Part shown: in pieces, positions 45,448-56,980 of the stretch
How positions within the stretch are numbered: the first letter of the stretch is position 1
Layout: each line of letters starts with the position of its first letter
From: Galerina marginata
Lineage: Eukaryota; Basidiomycota; Agaricomycetes; Agaricales; Galerinaceae
Assembly (NCBI GenBank): GCA_023014335.1
Contig: JAECYW010000001.1
Location: 62,001 to 126,000, forward strand
DNA length: 64,000 nucleotides
Direction: 5' to 3'
The notes under the pieces: model-generated
The model's input: the letters and a program-made list of their open reading frames with translations, nothing else
Databases searched by the model: none
What the model was told of the DNA's origin: nothing
Made by a program: the position numbers and the translations under genes

Positions 45448-45781
45448 CGAACTCAGCCTCTGGGTGTCGACAGGACCTCTTTACATAATCTTTCGTATGA
45501 GCTGGTTCTCGCCCTCTGACGTGAAATCAACCGTGACGACAAACTGGATCAATATCAGTAATAGGCATCCTATAACATCTTACAGTGTCTAACTCTGTCG
45601 AGCGTCGAGTTCTGTCCCTCGAATCAGGATGAAAAAGCATGTCCAATCACGAAATAGCACACATCCACACACGTGTCTCCAGGAATCACCTCATTTGCTC
45701 GACATTTTGGTCGTGCAATGATGCATACAGCCGACTCAAGTTCCAATAACAGGAAGAACCTCCGTCATTGAAAGCGCGAAA
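45448..45781. other. Divergent promoter of an F-box gene and the chromate transporter
   Basis: 334 bp between outward-reading genes. No site I can name. Confidence 0.4.
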
Positions 45782-47459
45782 ATGTCCTTCGACGCGCTTG
45801 TGCACTATACCCTACGTCGTGTTACCCCTGCCTTCAACAACGACCACTCGGATGGCACTCCGTACCAGGCGAACACATCCAAGCTGACGACAAGGCTCTT
45901 AGATGTCTTCTTGCGAACTTTTGATTTAGGTTTCACCGCGTTTGGAGGTCCACCCGTTCATTTCCAGATTTTTCATCGGATGTTCGTCGATGGACTTGGT
46001 AAAACCCCCTGGATCAGCGAACAGACTGTGAGCAGCCTTTCTGTATGCTTGTATCCATCGGATTCTCACTGGGATTTCTTGTTCACAGTATCAGGAGCTT
46101 TTCGCTGTCTCTCAGGCCCTCCCAGGTCCAGCATCCACGAAAATGCTTTTTAACATTGCACAGATCCATGCTGGAATTGTACCTGCACTCCTCGTTTTTT
46201 TCCTTTGGTCTTTTCCAGGCGCGGTAGCAATGTACGGACTCTCGTTAGGCGTCCAACGCATCGGTGAAACCCTCCCTGACCCGGTATACGGGATGCTTTC
46301 AGGCCTCAACGCGGCCGTCGTCGGACTAATCGCCCTTTCAGGCGTTCAACTTGCTAGAAAGGCCATAACAGATCCGCTGACCAGGATATTGGTCGCATTG
46401 GGTGGTTGTGCAGGAATGTGCTACAATGCCTTGTGGTACTTCCCAGTGCTGCTCCTTATTGGAGGCTTTTCAACCCTTATTTGGGACTTCGTTGGTCAAT
46501 CATTGATCAGAAAGTTGAAGAACAGGAGACAGGCTAGAAGACATTTTCCCGGTTCCCAACTACCGGAGGCCGGGCCTGAAATCAGCGACATTATTTCTAT
46601 GGAGGATATCAAGGAAGTGACACGCAATGGATCTACCTCGGAACCCCACCGACGGCAAACGACTGCAACCGTTGGCGAGGATGCTCGAGAGACCCAGGCC
46701 CTTGAGACCAATATTCTTCCATCTATCCTACCTCATTCTGGCATCGAAAGTTCAGGACATGCTATCCCACTCAAGACAGGTTTAGCCATCATTGTAGTTT
46801 TTTTCGTCACATTCATTATTTTCATGTCGCTACGTGGTGCACTTCACCCCGCGCCTCTCCTACTTGCACTGTTCAATAACATGCTTCTGGCCGGAACAAT
46901 CATATTTGGTGGTGGCCCCGTCGTCATCCCCCTGCTGCGAGACTATGTGGTGGATCCCGGATGGGTGTCGCCGCGTGACTTCCTCCTTGGTCTTGCTGTC
47001 ATACAAGCCATGCCTGGACCCAACTTCAATTTTGCGATCTACCTTGGTGCGCTAGTAGTCTCCGGATCAGCATCCCCAAAATCTGTACCAAGTATCGTTG
47101 GCGCTATGCTCGCATTTATAGGCATTTTTGCACCCGGCCTTTGGCTATCGATTGGGTTCCAGAGTATATGGCAATCTTTGAGAAAGCGAAGAGAAGTCGC
47201 GAGCATTTTACGGGGCGTGAATGCCACTGCCGTCGGCCTCGTTTTCACTGCTGTATACCGACTGTGGGGGATTGGCTATCTCACGGCAACGTCGACCCAG
47301 GGAATTAGTCTAGGCCAGGAACCTTGGTGGCTAGTGGTTGCTACTACTACCTTCACTTCTGTTGAATGGTTTGCGGTTCCTCCTTTCGTCGCCATTCTTG
47401 CAGGCGGGACTGCGGGTTTGGGGTGGTGGGGTGCTGTCGGACGCCATCAGGCGCTGTAG
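45782..47459 (+). CDS. Chromate ion transporter (CHR family)
   Basis: Exons 45782-46027 and 46089-47459 joined by a 61-nt intron; 538 aa. Two homologous halves are visible: FLRTFDLGFTAFGGPPVHF with ELFAVSQALPGPASTKM in the first, and NNMLLAGTIIFGGGPVVIPLLRDYVV with LAVIQAMPGPNFNFAIYLGA in the second. The paired FGGP and Q-A-x-PGP motifs define the long-chain CHR family. Each half has several hydrophobic segments; the polar linker between them is at about residues 220-310. Known members export or take up chromate, with sulfate-related transport suggested; in fungi the physiological substrate is less sure. The gene lies within the F-box cluster but has no evident functional link to it. Confidence 0.9.
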
Positions 47460-47903
47460 TTTGGTTGTAGTTTGGTTGTCAAATAAGCTGGCAATTGTTT
47501 AAATTTGGTTGGGACGTTCGTATTATCAGCATTGATACTTAGATGGGCGATGTTCGAATCGACGGAGGCTGATTGGACCATGTTATGTAAGTTTAGAGTA
47601 CTTAATTGGAAATACTTACCTCTTGCGGAGTCAAATGCGGACCTTGCCGAGTGAGGTTGAGTCATCACACCGAGTGGCATCACACCCATCAACTTTCCTG
47701 TACATAACGACGATGTCAACTCGAAGTAGAGCCATCCTTCTTCCAGGTTCTCTCTCACTGTTGTTGTCAAAGGCACCAATATCTCTGGCAAGTTTCATGC
47801 AGTCTGCCCATCCCAAGGTCGTGTTTTATTACTTACGGATGTTTATTAGATCCAGAGGAGATCCACTTCTTGCTTATTATCTCGGAAAGTTGAAAATTGA
47901 AAT
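47460..47903. other. Intergenic spacer
   Basis: 3' end of the transporter and promoter of the next F-box-like gene. No gene supported. Confidence 0.4.
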
Positions 47904-49553
47904 ATGGCGATGACACCTAAGCTGGACTCTATCCAGAACCGTCGTCTTTACAACTCTACTAGGCCCATTTTAAAGCTCAACGATGACATTCTGTCCCAGA
48001 TATTCATGATCAATAGTCAGTTGGACTTCGACCATCCCCATGTTCCTAGTGTCACAGTCAGGCGGTCATCGCAGGTCATCGAGAAATGGAGAGATTTATT
48101 ACTCGGATATCCCGGAATTTGGGCAGCCTCGTTGGACTTTGCAGATTCTGTACCATGGATTCACGAAGTTCTTGCTCGGGCCGGCACAAGTCCTATAAAC
48201 TTGACATACCCTCCGATAACTAACGGCGCCATGGCCGACAAGACCTTAAAATCATCATGGCGAATCTCAAGACCTTCCCTCCTCTCTCTCCTTAAGAAGT
48301 GGAGGTCTCCTAGTACCGACGAGAAGTTCCACCTGGCATTATCACTCACTCCCAGGGCTCGACAGATTACTACAGCCATCCCCTTCGGAGATATGAACCC
48401 CACAAGATGGAATTACTTTCTACGATATATAACCCGACCGTCACCGAATATACGTACCCTTTCCCTCTTGGTGGAACCTTCTTTTACCTTTTTCACTCAA
48501 AGCTGCACATTACCTACAAATATTTTTGACAATCAGGCCCCAAACCTCAGGACGCTCAACCTAAACAAATGCAGTTGCGATTTCCGATCTCCCCTTTTCC
48601 GAAATCTTACGACGCTGTCTGTGATTGATTTATTTGGCTCTCAAGGCCATACGGTGACGGAATGGCTCCAGATACTTGGTCAGATGGCCGATCTCATAAC
48701 GCTGAAATTGGAAAGATGTCTTCGCAAAGATGCCATCGAAGAGGGAAAATCTACCACCAATATATTTCCCGTTCCGTCCAGACTCCAGTCAGTGACCCTA
48801 AAGGATGATTTTATCCCATGTAGTCTGATATTCGCGCATCTTCACCTCCCACCGTCTTGTGAAATGATCATTGAATATTATGGCACACAAGACGGTGAGC
48901 TCTATCAGACCACAATAGCTGACGTTCAGCGGAAACTCAAAACCTCGAGTGATGTTCGCCAAGGACAAGGTCTCTCCGTTTCACTTCGAGCGGGCGATCT
49001 TGGATTTTCGAACTTCCACCATGCACTCGAAGATAAGATCATCTCCTTCCATTGGTCTACAACTTTCGATAGCAATTTCAATAGGATGTTACCCCCCTTT
49101 TTTACTATCCTCGAAACTGCATACTCTCATGTCACTGACCTCCACCTGGAAATGTCGAATGTCGAAGAATCTCATATTGCCGAATCTCTACTTCTCTTCA
49201 ACAAAGTCGAGAATCTTCGTATCACGAGCAATCCTTCATTCCGACAGATCTTCGACGTCCTCAACAAGTTCGATTCCTCTGACAGCAAAGACACCGACAT
49301 TCGTCTCTTATCTGGCTTAACTAAGCTTTCTTTTTACAGCCTAAATTTCGTAGAGGAGTCCACTTTTCAGAGTGTGCTCTATTTCCTCTACCGTCGCTTC
49401 GATATGGATTTGCCCATTGACATCATCAGATTTAGTTCTTGTTTCGGAGCAAGAAGGAGGTTCAGTGAACTCGAAATACTTGGCGTTGGTGTTGAATGGG
49501 ATGGTGTTGACGAAGCAGAGTCTGTTAGGAGAGAGGGAGAACCAGACATTTAG
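47904..49553 (+). CDS. Divergent F-box-like protein
   Basis: A single exon, 549 aa. The start region LKLNDDILSQIFMINSQL followed by SSQVIEKWRDLLLGYPGIWAA matches the second agaricomycete F-box style (LPxDIL..IF ... CRxWRDL...P.LW), though the usual Cys of the second helix is absent. Leucine-rich segments follow (PNLRTLNLNKCSCDF, LTTLSVIDLFGSQG, MADLITLKLERCL, VENLRITSNPSFRQIF). It is most likely an SCF adaptor of unknown target. A degenerate F-box may have lost Skp1 binding. The gene converges tail to tail with erg27, 78 bp apart. Confidence 0.7.
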   Translation: MAMTPKLDSIQNRRLYNSTRPILKLNDDILSQIFMINSQLDFDHPHVPSVTVRRSSQVIEKWRDLLLGYPGIWAASLDFADSVPWIHEVLARAGTSPINLTYPPITNGAMADKTLKSSWRISRPSLLSLLKKWRSPSTDEKFHLALSLTPRARQITTAIPFGDMNPTRWNYFLRYITRPSPNIRTLSLLVEPSFTFFTQSCTLPTNIFDNQAPNLRTLNLNKCSCDFRSPLFRNLTTLSVIDLFGSQGHTVTEWLQILGQMADLITLKLERCLRKDAIEEGKSTTNIFPVPSRLQSVTLKDDFIPCSLIFAHLHLPPSCEMIIEYYGTQDGELYQTTIADVQRKLKTSSDVRQGQGLSVSLRAGDLGFSNFHHALEDKIISFHWSTTFDSNFNRMLPPFFTILETAYSHVTDLHLEMSNVEESHIAESLLLFNKVENLRITSNPSFRQIFDVLNKFDSSDSKDTDIRLLSGLTKLSFYSLNFVEESTFQSVLYFLYRRFDMDLPIDIIRFSSCFGARRRFSELEILGVGVEWDGVDEAESVRREGEPDI

Positions 49554-49631
49554 TAGAATACTGATTAAAGGACAGCCGCTGAGCTCCATTCAGATTTACG
49601 CAGGTGGTGTAAACAGATATATTTATAAAGC

Positions 49632-51104
49632 CTACATATGTTCGCTTGCCGTCTGAGACTCACAGGGGGAGCTCTCATCACGCTTGAAAGACTGATATAG
49701 GTCGTCACACTTCTTGATCAACTGTGCGCCTTCTTCCTTGTGAGTGTCCCATTCTTTCACCACAGTCAGTCCAACATACTCGTGGCCCCATCGCCCCGTC
49801 TGTGCTCCATAACGAACAGGCTTACTGGAATCATTATCCAAGAAGAGGGGTAACAGGATAAGTGGGGCAAGAACAAGGTGGACAGAGGCAACCGCAGCTT
49901 TCCAAGGATCTATTGTATGATGAGGCGAACCGCACAGTCGGCCCTATTCAGAAACATCTTTAGACAGTTTACAATTGGATAGAGGTAAGGCAAGCAACTA
50001 ACGATGTAGAAAAGAATGACTTTCAAACTGTCAAGGAAAGGCCCAACCAATGCTTGGCTTATCGTTGTCGAACAGACTCCCGGTTCTGAGACGAAGTGCC
50101 TTATCCGTTTTCCACTTGGCGACGAAGACTGGAGGGACAAGCGGTTCAAATTGTGCGCAATGATATCGATTTGGTACTTTGTACTCTCGTATGAATGGGC
50201 CGTCTTCTTCAGTTGCCAGTCATCCGAGTCATAAAATTTGGGTGACGCTTCTAACGAAGAACACCAAACGACTCTTGCGCTTTCGAAAGGCGACTTTGCT
50301 AGCACATCCTCAAGCTCGTTGAACTGGAAGATAATAAGTGAAGAAACAATCCATGATTGGTGAAGCTGACCCACCAACACGAAATGACCAAACACGTTCG
50401 ATTGCCATACCCACCCAAGATTATCCGCACTGATTTCGCCTGAGTGTTGTGCATAGAAGGTAGGTGCGGTGATGGCGGCCATTGGACTGACCGCCAATTG
50501 CTTGAAGCACGCGATCCAGTCGATACATTTGAAGCTAGCAACGCCAGCATTACAGAGCAGATGGGAAACATAAGGGTATCTGATAGTCATAGAAATGAGC
50601 TAAGGTTTTTGGAGTGAGTCATCGAATCTTACTTGGCACGAATCGTAGCAGAGAATGTGAAGACACTGCTCACGGAAGCCAAGTCCAATTCGTGGATTTC
50701 CACGTTACAATGAGCGAGAAAAGTGGTGACATATTCCTCGTCATAATTTGGAAGTCTTCGCAACATGCTGAGCTGCTTGTCGAACCAACGAAGAAGTTTT
50801 GTGCGTGCTGCCACTGCACGCTTCATGTTCCGGCAGGCCATGATCAATGTTACGCCTTTGTAACCTGCTGGAGCTTTCTCATTGAATTTTACATTCGAAA
50901 CAAAAGGCTGTGGCAGTCCATCGGGGGCGCTTAATTGGCACAGTTGGAAGAGTAGGCGTTGGCAAATGCCAAACCCAACACCACTGAAAACAGGGGTTAA
51001 AATACCTTCCCATGCGTCGAGTGAACGCGACAAGTGAACGCGACATACCCATTTGCACCTGTTACAATCACGACGGGCGGAGGGGCAAGAGAACTTTTGG
51101 ACAT
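49632..51104 (-). CDS. erg27: 3-keto sterol reductase Erg27 (short-chain dehydrogenase)
   Basis: Five exons: 51104-51049, 50983-50633, 50579-50375, 50323-50003 and 49943-49632; 414 aa, all phases consistent. The nucleotide-binding motif TGANGGVG is at residues 15-22, CNAG follows, and the catalytic Y249-x3-K253 (YESTK) has SS at 226-227 as the Ser partner. The long insert after the first Rossmann strands (FDKQLSMLRRLPNYDEE...) and the C-terminal helix plus RYGAQTGRWG...VKEWD block are typical of Erg27 rather than generic dehydrogenases. The enzyme reduces the 3-ketone during C4 demethylation in ergosterol synthesis, with NADPH, in the endoplasmic reticulum and on lipid droplets. The C-terminal hydrophobic stretch (VHLVLAPLILLPLF) may anchor it to the membrane. 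Confidence 0.88.
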
Positions 51105-51488
51105 TTGCACCGCTTGGACGTCTGTGGTAGAGAACACAACGAGCAGTCGCGACGCAGTGACATTTATTCGGAAGAGTTGTCGTACGAGGCACGTCGAGAT
51201 GAAATTTGGTCCCACGCATCAAATTAGACGCAGGTCGTTCCTGATTGGGACCCCCGGTAATACATTCCTTCCTTCCTTCCTCACAGCCATTTAAGAACGT
51301 AGTTCATCTTCTTCAGGCGCGGTAATGTATACCACCTGGCACCAGGACGTCGAGCATGTTTAGAAGAATGAGAGTGTACATATGCCAGATGGCAGAAAGC
51401 GGCACGTAAAAAATTATATGCAGTAACATCGACAAGCAAAAGAAAGATGGTAAAGTAATCCAATTCCACACTCGAAGAAAGAATGAGG
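51105..51488. other. Short intergenic region
   Basis: Between two minus-strand genes; the erg27 promoter must overlap the 3' region of nop58 here. A TTCCTTCC repeat lies near 51267-51279. Confidence 0.4.
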
Positions 51489-53675
51489 TTATGCCTCGGA
51501 TTTCTTCTTCTTTTTCTTGGGCGATTCAGACCCATTGGCAGCAGCAGCAGCAGCAGCTTTGGCCTCCTTCTTGGCCTTTTTCCTCGCTTTCCTTTCCTCT
51601 TCAGTTTCCTCCTGGTAAAAAAAAGTCAGCAGGAAGACGGAATGAAATAAAGTAAAATCAGACCTTCGGTTGTGGGACTTCATCTTCGTCCATTGGTCCA
51701 GCACCATTCATCTCACTCTCTCTTCGTTTCCGCTTCTTATCCTTCTTCTCCTTCTTGGGCTCTCCGTCCACCTCCATTTCGTCATCCTCCTCCTCTAGCT
51801 CCACTGTCGTGCTCTTCTCCTTCTCTGCTCTCTTCTTCGCTCGTCTCTCCTCCTTCGCCCGACGCTTCTCCTCTTTGACATCGAGTACAACTTTCACTGC
51901 AGCCTCCATAGGGTCATCCCGTTGTGTCGAAACCAAATCGACCTGGTCCGCCTTTATGTTATACGTCTTCGTCTCGCCGGTCATCTCAAATCGCTGTTGC
52001 TTCTTGCCGTTATCGGCGAAGCGGCGAACAGTACCGCCCTCGCTCTGGTGCTCGAGAGCACGGAGGCGCGATTCGAGTTTAGTGCGGTTTTCGAGGCCGA
52101 TTGAAGAAGCTGCTTCCTCTGATTTGCCATCTGCATCAGTGAGAGCATCGACACGGATTGACAAAGCTGCTTTAGTCGCGACCATACGAGCCATCTTCGA
52201 GAAAAATGATCAGATCTGAGGTCCACCTTTTGGAGAAGAAGATAATCACCTTTCCCTTCAGTTTAGGAGGGGCTTGGCCAATAAGCGACGCCTATTTAAA
52301 ACACTATTAGTGAAGTAATAGAACGATTTTTAGATAAAATCTTACATGGTAAATGAGACCGTATTTGGGTGTGTCGTGTTTTGTCTTCAAAGCACGGAAA
52401 AGAGCCTTCTCAGCACCCAGAATCTGGATTGTACTAGCTGGGTGTTTGGCCAGACTTAGCAAGCTGCCGGCATGACTTATAAGACGAGCGCCAACAAGCT
52501 CGCCTACAAGCGCTGTCAAGTTTGGTGCAATGGCGCTCATACGATTTCGTAGATATTCCGCGAGCTGTGTCCGGTACTGTGAAATAGAGATAACTTGATC
52601 ACACAGAGAGTGGATGTGCGTAATGTCAGAATCTGAAATTTCGGTACCCATGGAGATTTCGGCAGCGGCTTTGAGGATGGCCTCGAGGTCTTCTGGAAGG
52701 ATTGCAGCGAAGTCTGTCGTTGCAGCATTTGTTCGGAAACCTACAGAGAGGTTAAGACAGGCTCAAGCTGAAAGCAGACTTTAGTCAAGACACACCCATC
52801 AGGCGAATGGTTTTGGCATAAGCAACATTGTCCGTAATGATTTTGGCCATCTCAGGGAAATGCCAGCCGTACCACTCCTGTAAAATAGTGACATAATTAG
52901 AAGTGCAACAAACATTTTCATTCTGGCGATACTACCTTTACTCTCATCGCGTAGATGTTAATTTCCTTGTCGAGATCGTCGAGGAGTGCAATGGCTTGAA
53001 CAACCATGGTGTCAACCTTGTCCGGTGAGAACTTGAGTTTAAATCTTGGTGAGATTCAGTTAACTTCGCAATGTATGAGGAATCAAGGGACATACCGTGC
53101 TAATGAATGACTGAGGCCCAAGCTCATTGTAGCCAAATCCTTGGGGTCCAACCCATCGAGGAGGGCCGTAATCTGGCCCCGGATTCCACGCCAAAGATCG
53201 CCATAAGAGCCTTCAGCCTTAGGATCAATCTTGATGCTCAATTTTTTGGTAATTGAGCGAGCTGTCATTGTAGTTGTGAATTTAGAATCTGAGCAGCGAT
53301 TCACAACGCAGAAAGCGAACCAAGATGTGGGTCCGTCACGATAAGTGACTCCTTCCCTTTGCCCTTCTCCAGTACCTCGGTCGTCAAGAATTGCTTTAGA
53401 CCTTTTCCGAGCTTTCCAGTTTGTAGGGCTGTGATATCCTCAACAGCAGTTGCCGTCGATGTAAAACGGTGGAGAGCCTTCAGTTTTAGTCTTCACGAAG
53501 AAAACACGAGGACATATCAATCCCTTTTCTGGGACTGGAGAGACGAGGTAACGCACAGTTTGCTAGCCTGCTCTGGCGTCTTGAACTCTTTCCACAGGTC
53601 GGCACTCTCCAGTTTCGCAGAGTCTGTAACTTTGAATAGACAGTAACCCATCGCGGTCTCGTATAGCACGAGCAT
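51489..53675 (-). CDS. nop58: Nucleolar box C/D snoRNP core protein Nop58
   Basis: Nine exons: 53675-53557, 53490-53321, 53261-53096, 53044-52936, 52877-52796, 52740-52346, 52291-52250, 52194-51664 and 51611-51489; 578 aa, all phases consistent. The start [16 protein letters not shown] is the NOP5 N-terminal domain; SHSLAR and [10 protein letters not shown] belong to the coiled-coil region; the Nop domain ([20 protein letters not shown] ... KYGLIYH) follows. The long Lys/Glu-rich C-terminus ends KKKKKKSEA and carries the KKE/D repeats of nucleolar proteins. Nop58 assembles with fibrillarin, Nop56 and Snu13 on box C/D snoRNAs to guide rRNA 2'-O-methylation. It is complete. None of its introns (51-66 nt) is long enough to host a snoRNA. 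Confidence 0.95.
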
Positions 53676-54016
53676 TTTGGAGATGGAAGTGAATGGAAAA
53701 GACCTATGGTTTTTTATACAGAGACAGGAGACAAGAATGAAAGAATGGACAGTCGGGAACGGCAACGACGACGAGCAAGGCCTCTTGGACGATGGCCGCA
53801 CTTTTCTGTGGATGAAGAAATTTCTTGCAAAGTTCCCACAGATATCGTGCGAATATATTTCCGTCTTCAACGCGGTCACGTTGAGCAAGCATATTTTTAG
53901 ATCTTGACTTCGTTTTCCACAAGGTGAAGAACTCACGATAAGGCGAAAACTTGCCCTAATGCTATTCTCCTAAGTCCTGTGGGAAGTTCAATGAGCTGCA
54001 CTTGCCAAGAACTGCC
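53676..54016. promoter_or_regulatory. Divergent promoter of nop58 and carboxypeptidase
   Basis: 341 bp between two outward-reading genes, so it must carry both promoters. No TATA box is obvious. Confidence 0.4.
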
Positions 54017-56980
54017 ATGTTCTCTCGAATTTTTGGCAGTGTTTTCGCCTTGCTCTGCGTCTCTGTATCTTTGGCTACCGCCTACAATTATGGCTCTGGA
54101 CCGCAAGCACGGTTTATGGTACCAGCAACATCCACGCCTGCCATTGCTTCGAGTACTTTCAATACCTCCGAAGCTCGCCCTCTCCATTTGTCGACCATTG
54201 GCTCAGGAGAATTTACCACCCTCTCCCACCCGCGCTTCCCAACTCACCGCGTTCGCGTGAAGAAGAGCCACTTCTGCGACCCCACTGTCAAGTGAGTGAA
54301 CCTGGTGTTCTGCGAGAGGGCTTATGTCTCTCTCAGGCGCACGCTCCCTTAATTCATTGCCATCGTAACTTCTCCCCGTTACTTCATTTAGCGTCTATAC
54401 AGGATACCTTGATGTCGATGCCGGTGCCAAACATATGTTCTTCTATTTCTTCGAAAGCCGCCGGGATCCTGAGAAAGGTGCCTTTTGCAGTTTCTTGTGG
54501 CTAGCAACGATATGAGCAGAGAGCTAATCCCACAAAAATTTCATTGTCTTGTATTTCCACACGCAGATGATGTTATGATGTGGATCAACGGAGGTTCGTT
54601 TTCTTCGTAGTCAAGACAGGAACCTTGAAGCTTTTTTTGACCTCAAATCGATATCCGCAGGCCCGGGATGCTCCTCTTCTATGGGCCTTCTCATGGAACT
54701 CGGTGAGCTCTAAGGTTTGGACTAAGCCCAAGGGTTAATAGTCTTACCTGCCGTCATTCTACTAGGGCCATGCAGCATTGACATGCAGAATCTTTCATCA
54801 AACGGCACCGTCTGGAACCCGTATTCATGGAATGCAGAAGCCAATATCTTTTTCCTGGACCAGCCGTGAGTTTATTTATCGCCGCTTCTACCTCCACCTG
54901 GGATCTATCATCTTTATAAGATAGGGAGCGTCAGGTACCAGCACCTTTACATAATCAGCTTAGTAAGCGCCAAGAGTGGCAAAATCTTGCCTTCGAGGAA
55001 AAAAAAATTTTATCAAACGGTTCATTGGCCACAAAAACCAGTTTGGCATCTTCAGATTTTTTTGGACATTTTGATTATTTTCTGAGAGTCATTAATATTG
55101 AAAATGAGCTCTGATTTATCCATAAACATGTCGTTTTGAGAGCAGAGGAAATGGTATTGAGAATGTCGGCTTGAACTTACCAAACCCCGGACTGTCGGCT
55201 AGACATGACCGGACGGACCGATCATTCCGCCTTACTATATATAGTAAGCTTACATAATAACCTTAACCCTAAGAGGTGGCAAAATCTTCGGGTCAAAAAT
55301 TGGAAAAGCGTCAGAACGATCTGAAACCCACGAAAAAACACTTTAAAAAAAATTCGGTTTTTTTCAAAGATTGCCTAATAAGTCCCTCAAAAATGGATAT
55401 TTTTTGAATCTACTTCCTACAAGTTGTTTGTATCACTAAATCCTTCAAATCTGTGGTTTTAGAAATGTGGGAAAGTATCTTGTGGGCGAGCAATATTGAG
55501 CTCGCTGTCTGCTTACATAAGGGTGCTGGTACCTGACGCTCCCTATCTTATTCACACTGAATCACAGTGTTGGCGTCGGGTTTTCCTATGCAGACCATGG
55601 AGAAACGGTCGAGACAACAGAAGATGCAGCCAAGAACGTCCATGCCTTTATTTCCATATTTTTCGACACGTTCACGCAGTTTTCTGGAAGGGCCTTGCAT
55701 CTTTCTGGAGAATCTTATGGTGTACGTACTCCTATTTTCCGGTTTCCATGGCCTTTATTCGTGGCTCGGTTATTTACAAACTTTTCTCTGACTGAAGGGT
55801 CGGTACCTTCCAGTATTCGCCAGCGAGATATACGACCAAAACCAGGCCGCTTTACGAGAGGGCCGAACAACCATCAACCTGCAGAGCGTTCTCATTGGGA
55901 ACGGTATCACGGATATCTCAACGTCCGTCAAATTCAATTTGTGAAATAGACGCTGAATTGAACCACTCCCACGCAAAGGTTATACGCCGGTCGGTACGAA
56001 GTTGAATGCAGCACTGCGTCCCTCGACGTCCCGTTTCAGTCCATATCCAACTGTGTTCGGATGAAAACCGCGGTAATTCTCTAATGCTATTTCCTTGACA
56101 AGTCCAGACTACTGACTAAATGCCCACTTCTTCCAATCAATCTCAACGGAACCATCGTCATGCACCTATTTCTGACTTGTTCATCGAAAATTGTTTGGAA
56201 CAAATCCGTCCATCCTCCTTCCCATTCCGGATCAACAGCTGCCACGGTGTCAAAAGGCCATGCGGGAAGCCTGTGTAGACCAGTTTGACTCCATGAACTG
56301 TCGCGCAGCTGTCAACTTTTGTGATAGCGAACTCTCCACGGGGATGTGGGCAACAGGTAACTGATCGGCATGTTTTCTTCGGTCTTCCCTTTCGTTAATT
56401 CTCTATGAATTAGGAAGAAACGTGTATGACATTTCAAAGGTAATGTGACCTTTGCTAGTGCTTTCCTCGAAAACGTTTACGGATACACGTTCTGCTTGTT
56501 TCGGCACTTTTCTCTGTTGGTTAATAGCCGTGCGAAGGTGACCTTTGCTACAAGGAAAACGACGTCATAAAGGCGTACCTTGATCTGCCAGAAACACGCG
56601 AATTGTTGGGAGTTGAGACGCCGTACAACTTTTCCGCCTGTTCGTCGGCTGTGGGGAGGGGTTTCAACGCGCACATGGACAAATGGGCTGTCCATACTCA
56701 GGACTATGTCGCGAATCTCCTAGATCGCGGAGTGCGCGTTCTCATCTACGCAGGGACATACGACTGGCAATGTAATTACGTTGCGAACAAATTGTGGGTA
56801 GACAAGCTCGAATGGAGCGGCCAAGCGTCCTACGCCGCTGAAGCCTGGCGCAACTGGACTCTGGATGGAGAGACGCCAGTAGGCGAGGTGAAAGAGACGC
56901 CGCTGCTCACTTTCGCCACCATCAGAGGGGCTGGACATATGATGAGTGCTTTTGATATCTGGAGGGTGCTGAAATGCTGA
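54017..56980 (+). CDS. Serine carboxypeptidase, carboxypeptidase Y type (S10 family)
   Basis: Eleven exons: 54017-54291, 54392-54477, 54567-54593, 54661-54702, 54766-54865, 55568-55721, 55798-55922, 55979-56072, 56239-56356, 56414-56439 and 56528-56980; 499 aa, all phases consistent. A signal peptide (MFSRIFGSVFALLCVSVSLATA) and a pro-region precede the mature enzyme. Family blocks: MMWINGGPGCSS, FFLDQPVGVGFSY, and the nucleophile Ser226 in GESYGG; Asp428 (YDWQCN) and His486 (GAGHMM) complete the triad. Paired Cys residues and N-glycosylation sites fit a vacuolar or secreted protease that removes C-terminal residues. Exons 3 (27 nt) and 10 (26 nt) are tiny. Intron 5 is 702 nt because a 620-bp MITE sits in it; without it the intron would be 80 nt. 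The coding sequence is intact, so the insertion is tolerated if spliced. Confidence 0.9.
54924..55543. mobile_element. 620-bp MITE inside intron 5 of the carboxypeptidase gene
   Basis: The ends are inverted repeats of about 26 bp starting GGGAGCGTCAGGTACCAGCA, with one mismatch, flanked by TA on both sides (54922-54923, 55544-55545). The interior is AT-rich with runs of A and T, a repeated GGCAAAATCTT motif (54977 and 55277) and no ORF. TA duplication fits a Tc1/mariner-type source. It lies wholly between splice donor 54866 and acceptor 55567. It differs in sequence from the MITE at 5434. Confidence 0.85.
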
